Assembly: GCA_026745465.1 (NCBI GenBank) | Contig: JACYXH010000211.1 | Coordinates: 324,501-388,500, forward strand | Direction of reading: 5' to 3' | From: Lota lota | Lineage: Eukaryota; Chordata; Actinopteri; Gadiformes; Lotidae | Length of the DNA stretch: 64,000 nucleotides | Shown: one piece after another, positions 61,601 to 64,000 of the stretch | Layout: each line of letters opens with the position of its first letter | Numbering within the stretch: position 1 is the first letter of the stretch | Notes under the pieces: generated by a model | What the model saw: only the letters and a program-made list of their open reading frames with translations | Databases searched by the model: none | Told to the model about the DNA's origin: nothing | Program-made: the position numbers and the translations under genes

Positions 61601-63931
61601 CTACCCTCCAGGCCTCTCCTTCTCCATGTTGAATCTGTTGAAGGTGACGTGCCCGAACAACCAGTGTCTTTCCTTTATATAATACCTTAAAGCTACGACA
61701 CTGGTTTTGAACCGTTTCTTTTTTTCCTTCTCCTTTTTGCATTGGATTCAACAGTCGACTAGGCCGACGTTGCCCTCGTGTAAGGATCTGGAGGGGGTTC
61801 TCAACGAGACCATGTGTGGTGTCAGTCTTCCTGTGTACCACAGTGGAACCAACGTGAGCTAATGACCACAACAAAGTTATTGGAACAAGGGGCCAATGGG
61901 AAGTTTGAGTTGTGACCAAACTATTAGTTAATTTGCAAATCCCATGTAAGGGCTGTATATTAAGTAAGGAATAAACCATGACGGGGTTCTCTGTTATTGG
62001 AAAATTACGGGATTAGTGATGCCGAAGTACATTATTCTCCAATAATGGGACTCCCCGGAGTGGTTAATCTGCTTATACCACAGTTACGAACAACAATTAC
62101 AAATTAGTAACCATCATCTATAAAGGAATCAGCTGATATATTAATAGTCTTCTGAGGTGCATTGAGCATATTGTTTTTGAGTTGTCAAGGAAACATCTGG
62201 TCGAGTTGTTACTGACCATTGTTTTTAATGTTAGACTTGTGGCTTATTCATTTTAAACTGTTAAACCAGTTACAACTGTTACTGTTACAAACCAACTGTT
62301 ACTGGCAGTTGTGTTCCATTATTGAAAAATAACACACACCCTTGGAACATTATTGACAAATCACAATCAAGTATTTAAGTACAATGCTGTGGTATGATTT
62401 CAGATAACAACACAGCTATAGTCTCATCGTTTTTCTAAACTAACGTGCGACATATCCTCAACTCACATCAGCTGGCCAACGTTCCTTTAGCTAAAACAAC
62501 CCAGTCAACTCATAACAAACTAGCAGTTAGAAAAACAGCAAAAATAAAGAACTCTCCTCAAAATTCCAAACGTTGAAAATCTTCCTGAAATCATTTGTCC
62601 TCAACATGTTGTTACTCTGACACTGGCATCCTCACCTCTTCTGGCCCACTGACACAGCGCTACCAGCTTAAAAATGCTTGGCTAATCAAGCATTTTAAGT
62701 GTATATTTGTGCAGTAGTTAGTGAGTTTCGCAAATGTAACCTTTAAAGTAGTCTAAAAGATGGGTGGGACTTGCATGTGTTTCCATTTCCATATTCGATT
62801 TTTCCCCTTGTCGTTGTGTGACGTGTTTTTGTCATTTACGTTTCAAGGCCACCTTTCAAGTTTTGTTCCGCATTATGGATGCATATGACTGGGACAGAGA
62901 AATATCAATGACCATTACAGGAAAGAGGTACATTTTTCTTTGTATTTATTTTATAATTATTCATTATTTATTTGTTATTCCTTTATTTGATTACATTTTG
63001 TCGTGTGCTCTGTTGTACAGTGATAATAATAACTCCACCATGAGCTCAATGACCAAATCCATCCCTGTACAATATCAAGTGATCTTAACAGTAGCAGTGT
63101 AAGTATACATTTTAAATAGAAATTGCATTGATACTGTGTGAAATTAATACAATTATTAGTTTAATTACAGAAATATATCTAGTATATAGCTTTGTTTTAA
63201 TTATTGCAAATGGCTGTTTTTCTTTCCCGTTTACTTTTTGCAGGCATGAAGACACTATTACCTACCTTAACTTCACTCTAGAAGATCATGCACCAAAGGA
63301 AGTGTTTGTCATATACGAGGTAGACTATAAGCGCAATAACTCAAACGATTGAGATTTGTCACAATCATAATGGAATGTTAGAAAACCAATACAAACATCT
63401 TTCAAACTGATGTTGAGTACGTAATGATATTCTTTTTTCAACTATCAGGTAAAGAACCTGGGTTTCAAAGAGTTGCTTGCCAATGTGTCTGTCACTATCC
63501 CTACTAAAATGGATTATGACTTTGAAATGAATAACTATCAAGTCGTTGTCGAACAGGTAATCAGGTGGCATTCATAACAGTACAGATACTATCAACAATT
63601 ATTATTGTTTTCGACAATAGTTGTACAAATTCTAAATCACCACCTTTTTTTTTTTAGGGCAAACCATGTGTGGAAACTAACATGATTAACCTTTCAAATG
63701 TAAGTGAAACATACCACACAAGGCAACCAAAACGGTCATAACAATATCCACTAGAAATATTTTATGATAACGTTATCGGACTCAACTAACACTTTTTTAC
63801 TACAGAGCTGCTCCTCTAACATAACCTGCAAGACCATGGTGTGTGCGCCGTTCTCTCTGGCCAGTTATTCGACCATTAAGGTTGTTCTGTCTGGGGAAGT
63901 ATCTTTTAAGGACCTCGAGCAACATGCAAAG
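52617..63931 (+). CDS. Leukocyte-type integrin alpha subunit with I domain (ITGAM/ITGAL/ITGAX-like), partial
   Basis: Adhesion receptor alpha chain expected to pair with beta-2. Exons: 52617-52740, 52985-53073, 53230-53294, 53387-53502, 54393-54523, 54630-54772, 55059-55209, 55759-55894, 55984-56057, 56181-56310, 56632-56774, 57856-58002, 58109-58306, 58748-58878, 59556-59713, 60164-60321, 60529-60645, 61350-61420, 61502-61643, 61755-61853, 62848-62927, 63021-63098, 63244-63319, 63449-63556, 63658-63699, 63806-63931. The N-terminus AFNIDTADP opens the beta-propeller. The I domain has the MIDAS motif DGSAS and VIITDGD. Calcium-loop FG-GAP repeats follow: [18 protein letters not shown] and [15 protein letters not shown] and [13 protein letters not shown] mark the thigh/calf region. 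Order and spacing fit ITGAM better than ITGAE. Signal peptide and membrane end are absent. Exon 53387 carries one base too many in an A5 run at about 53460-53464; the reading frame breaks there. Confidence 0.88.
56870..57620 (+). mobile_element. DIRS-like (tyrosine-recombinase) retrotransposon fossil in integrin intron
   Basis: A fragment of about 0.75 kb within the intron between exons 56632-56774 and 57856-58002. Its right half resembles the tyrosine-recombinase end of teleost DIRS1-type elements (RAPSTW and FLQSLLER segments). A perfect 18-bp inverted repeat at 56909-56926 and 56934-56951 lies near its left end. It is truncated and clearly broken, with several disruptions, and looks old. 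The exact ends are uncertain. Confidence 0.5.
58555..58735 (-). mobile_element. tRNA-derived SINE, inverted, in integrin intron
   Basis: On the minus strand the head shows the B box GTTCGACTCCC (plus 58696-58706). The body TTAGGCATCCTAGAGCAAGA and GCCTGCTCCTTAATGG follows, then the tail GAAGTCGCTTGGGTACAAGT / GTCTGCTGATAAAT. It is the best-preserved copy of the family seen at 13300, 42555, 48690 and 49765, and it ends just before exon 58748. Confidence 0.75.
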
Positions 63932-64000
63932 GTTTGTGTGTGCATGCACTCATTATAGCGCTGATCGCTCAGTAATAGTTTCCATTTTACTGTTGCATTA

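Overview
The window is vertebrate nuclear DNA, almost certainly from a teleost fish. It has short GT-AG introns, conserved vertebrate proteins, fish-type tRNA-derived SINEs and very long dinucleotide arrays. The abundant GT/CA arrays recall gadiform genomes, but the species cannot be fixed from the sequence. Exon coordinates were built by hand from splice sites, reading phase and remembered vertebrate homologues; no alignment was run. All gene models keep phase from exon to exon, except at two places flagged below.

Layout. 1-10.1 kb: p4hb (protein disulfide isomerase, + strand, first exon off the left edge) with a long 3' UTR. 10.7-12.6 kb: ppp1r27 (small ankyrin PP1 regulator, +). 13.7-14.2 kb: anapc11 (APC/C RING subunit, -), head to head with alyref (mRNA export adaptor, +, 14.8-17.3 kb) across a shared promoter. 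18.1-28.6 kb: arhgdia (RhoGDI alpha, +) with a non-coding first exon and a long 3' UTR. 30.9-45.0 kb: a myosin phosphatase targeting subunit, best matched to ppp1r12c (-, 20 coding exons found, one ankyrin exon not found). 46.9-47.4 kb: N-terminal part of a pogo/Tigger-type transposase. 48.0-48.3 kb: an unrecognised minus-strand open frame. 48.4-50.7 kb: qprt (quinolinate phosphoribosyltransferase, +). 52.6 kb to the right edge: a leukocyte-type integrin alpha subunit with an I domain (+), without its signal-peptide exon and its C-terminus.

These are housekeeping and cell-biology genes and do not form one pathway. Two themes recur: protein phosphatase 1 targeting (ppp1r27, ppp1r12c) and Rho/actomyosin control (arhgdia, ppp1r12c). 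The block from p4hb to arhgdia resembles human 17q25.3. The qprt plus leukocyte integrin pair resembles human 16p11.2.

Repeats. There are five or more copies of one tRNA-derived SINE family and one SINE of a second type. Two copies of a third SINE-like element carry an expanded internal 30-bp minisatellite. Other repeats are large 32-bp and 36-bp minisatellites in a ppp1r12c intron, a nearly pure C block of about 360 nt, a nested perfect inverted repeat at 52.4 kb, a hAT-like MITE and a DIRS-like retrotransposon fossil in an integrin intron.

I saw no undescribed multi-gene system. The points most worth checking are the missing ppp1r12c ankyrin exon beside the poly-C block, a GC-AG intron in the same gene, a one-base reading-frame break in the integrin gene, the nested inverted repeat, a recent ~200-bp duplication between two ppp1r12c introns, and the unexplained minus-strand open frame at 48.0 kb.
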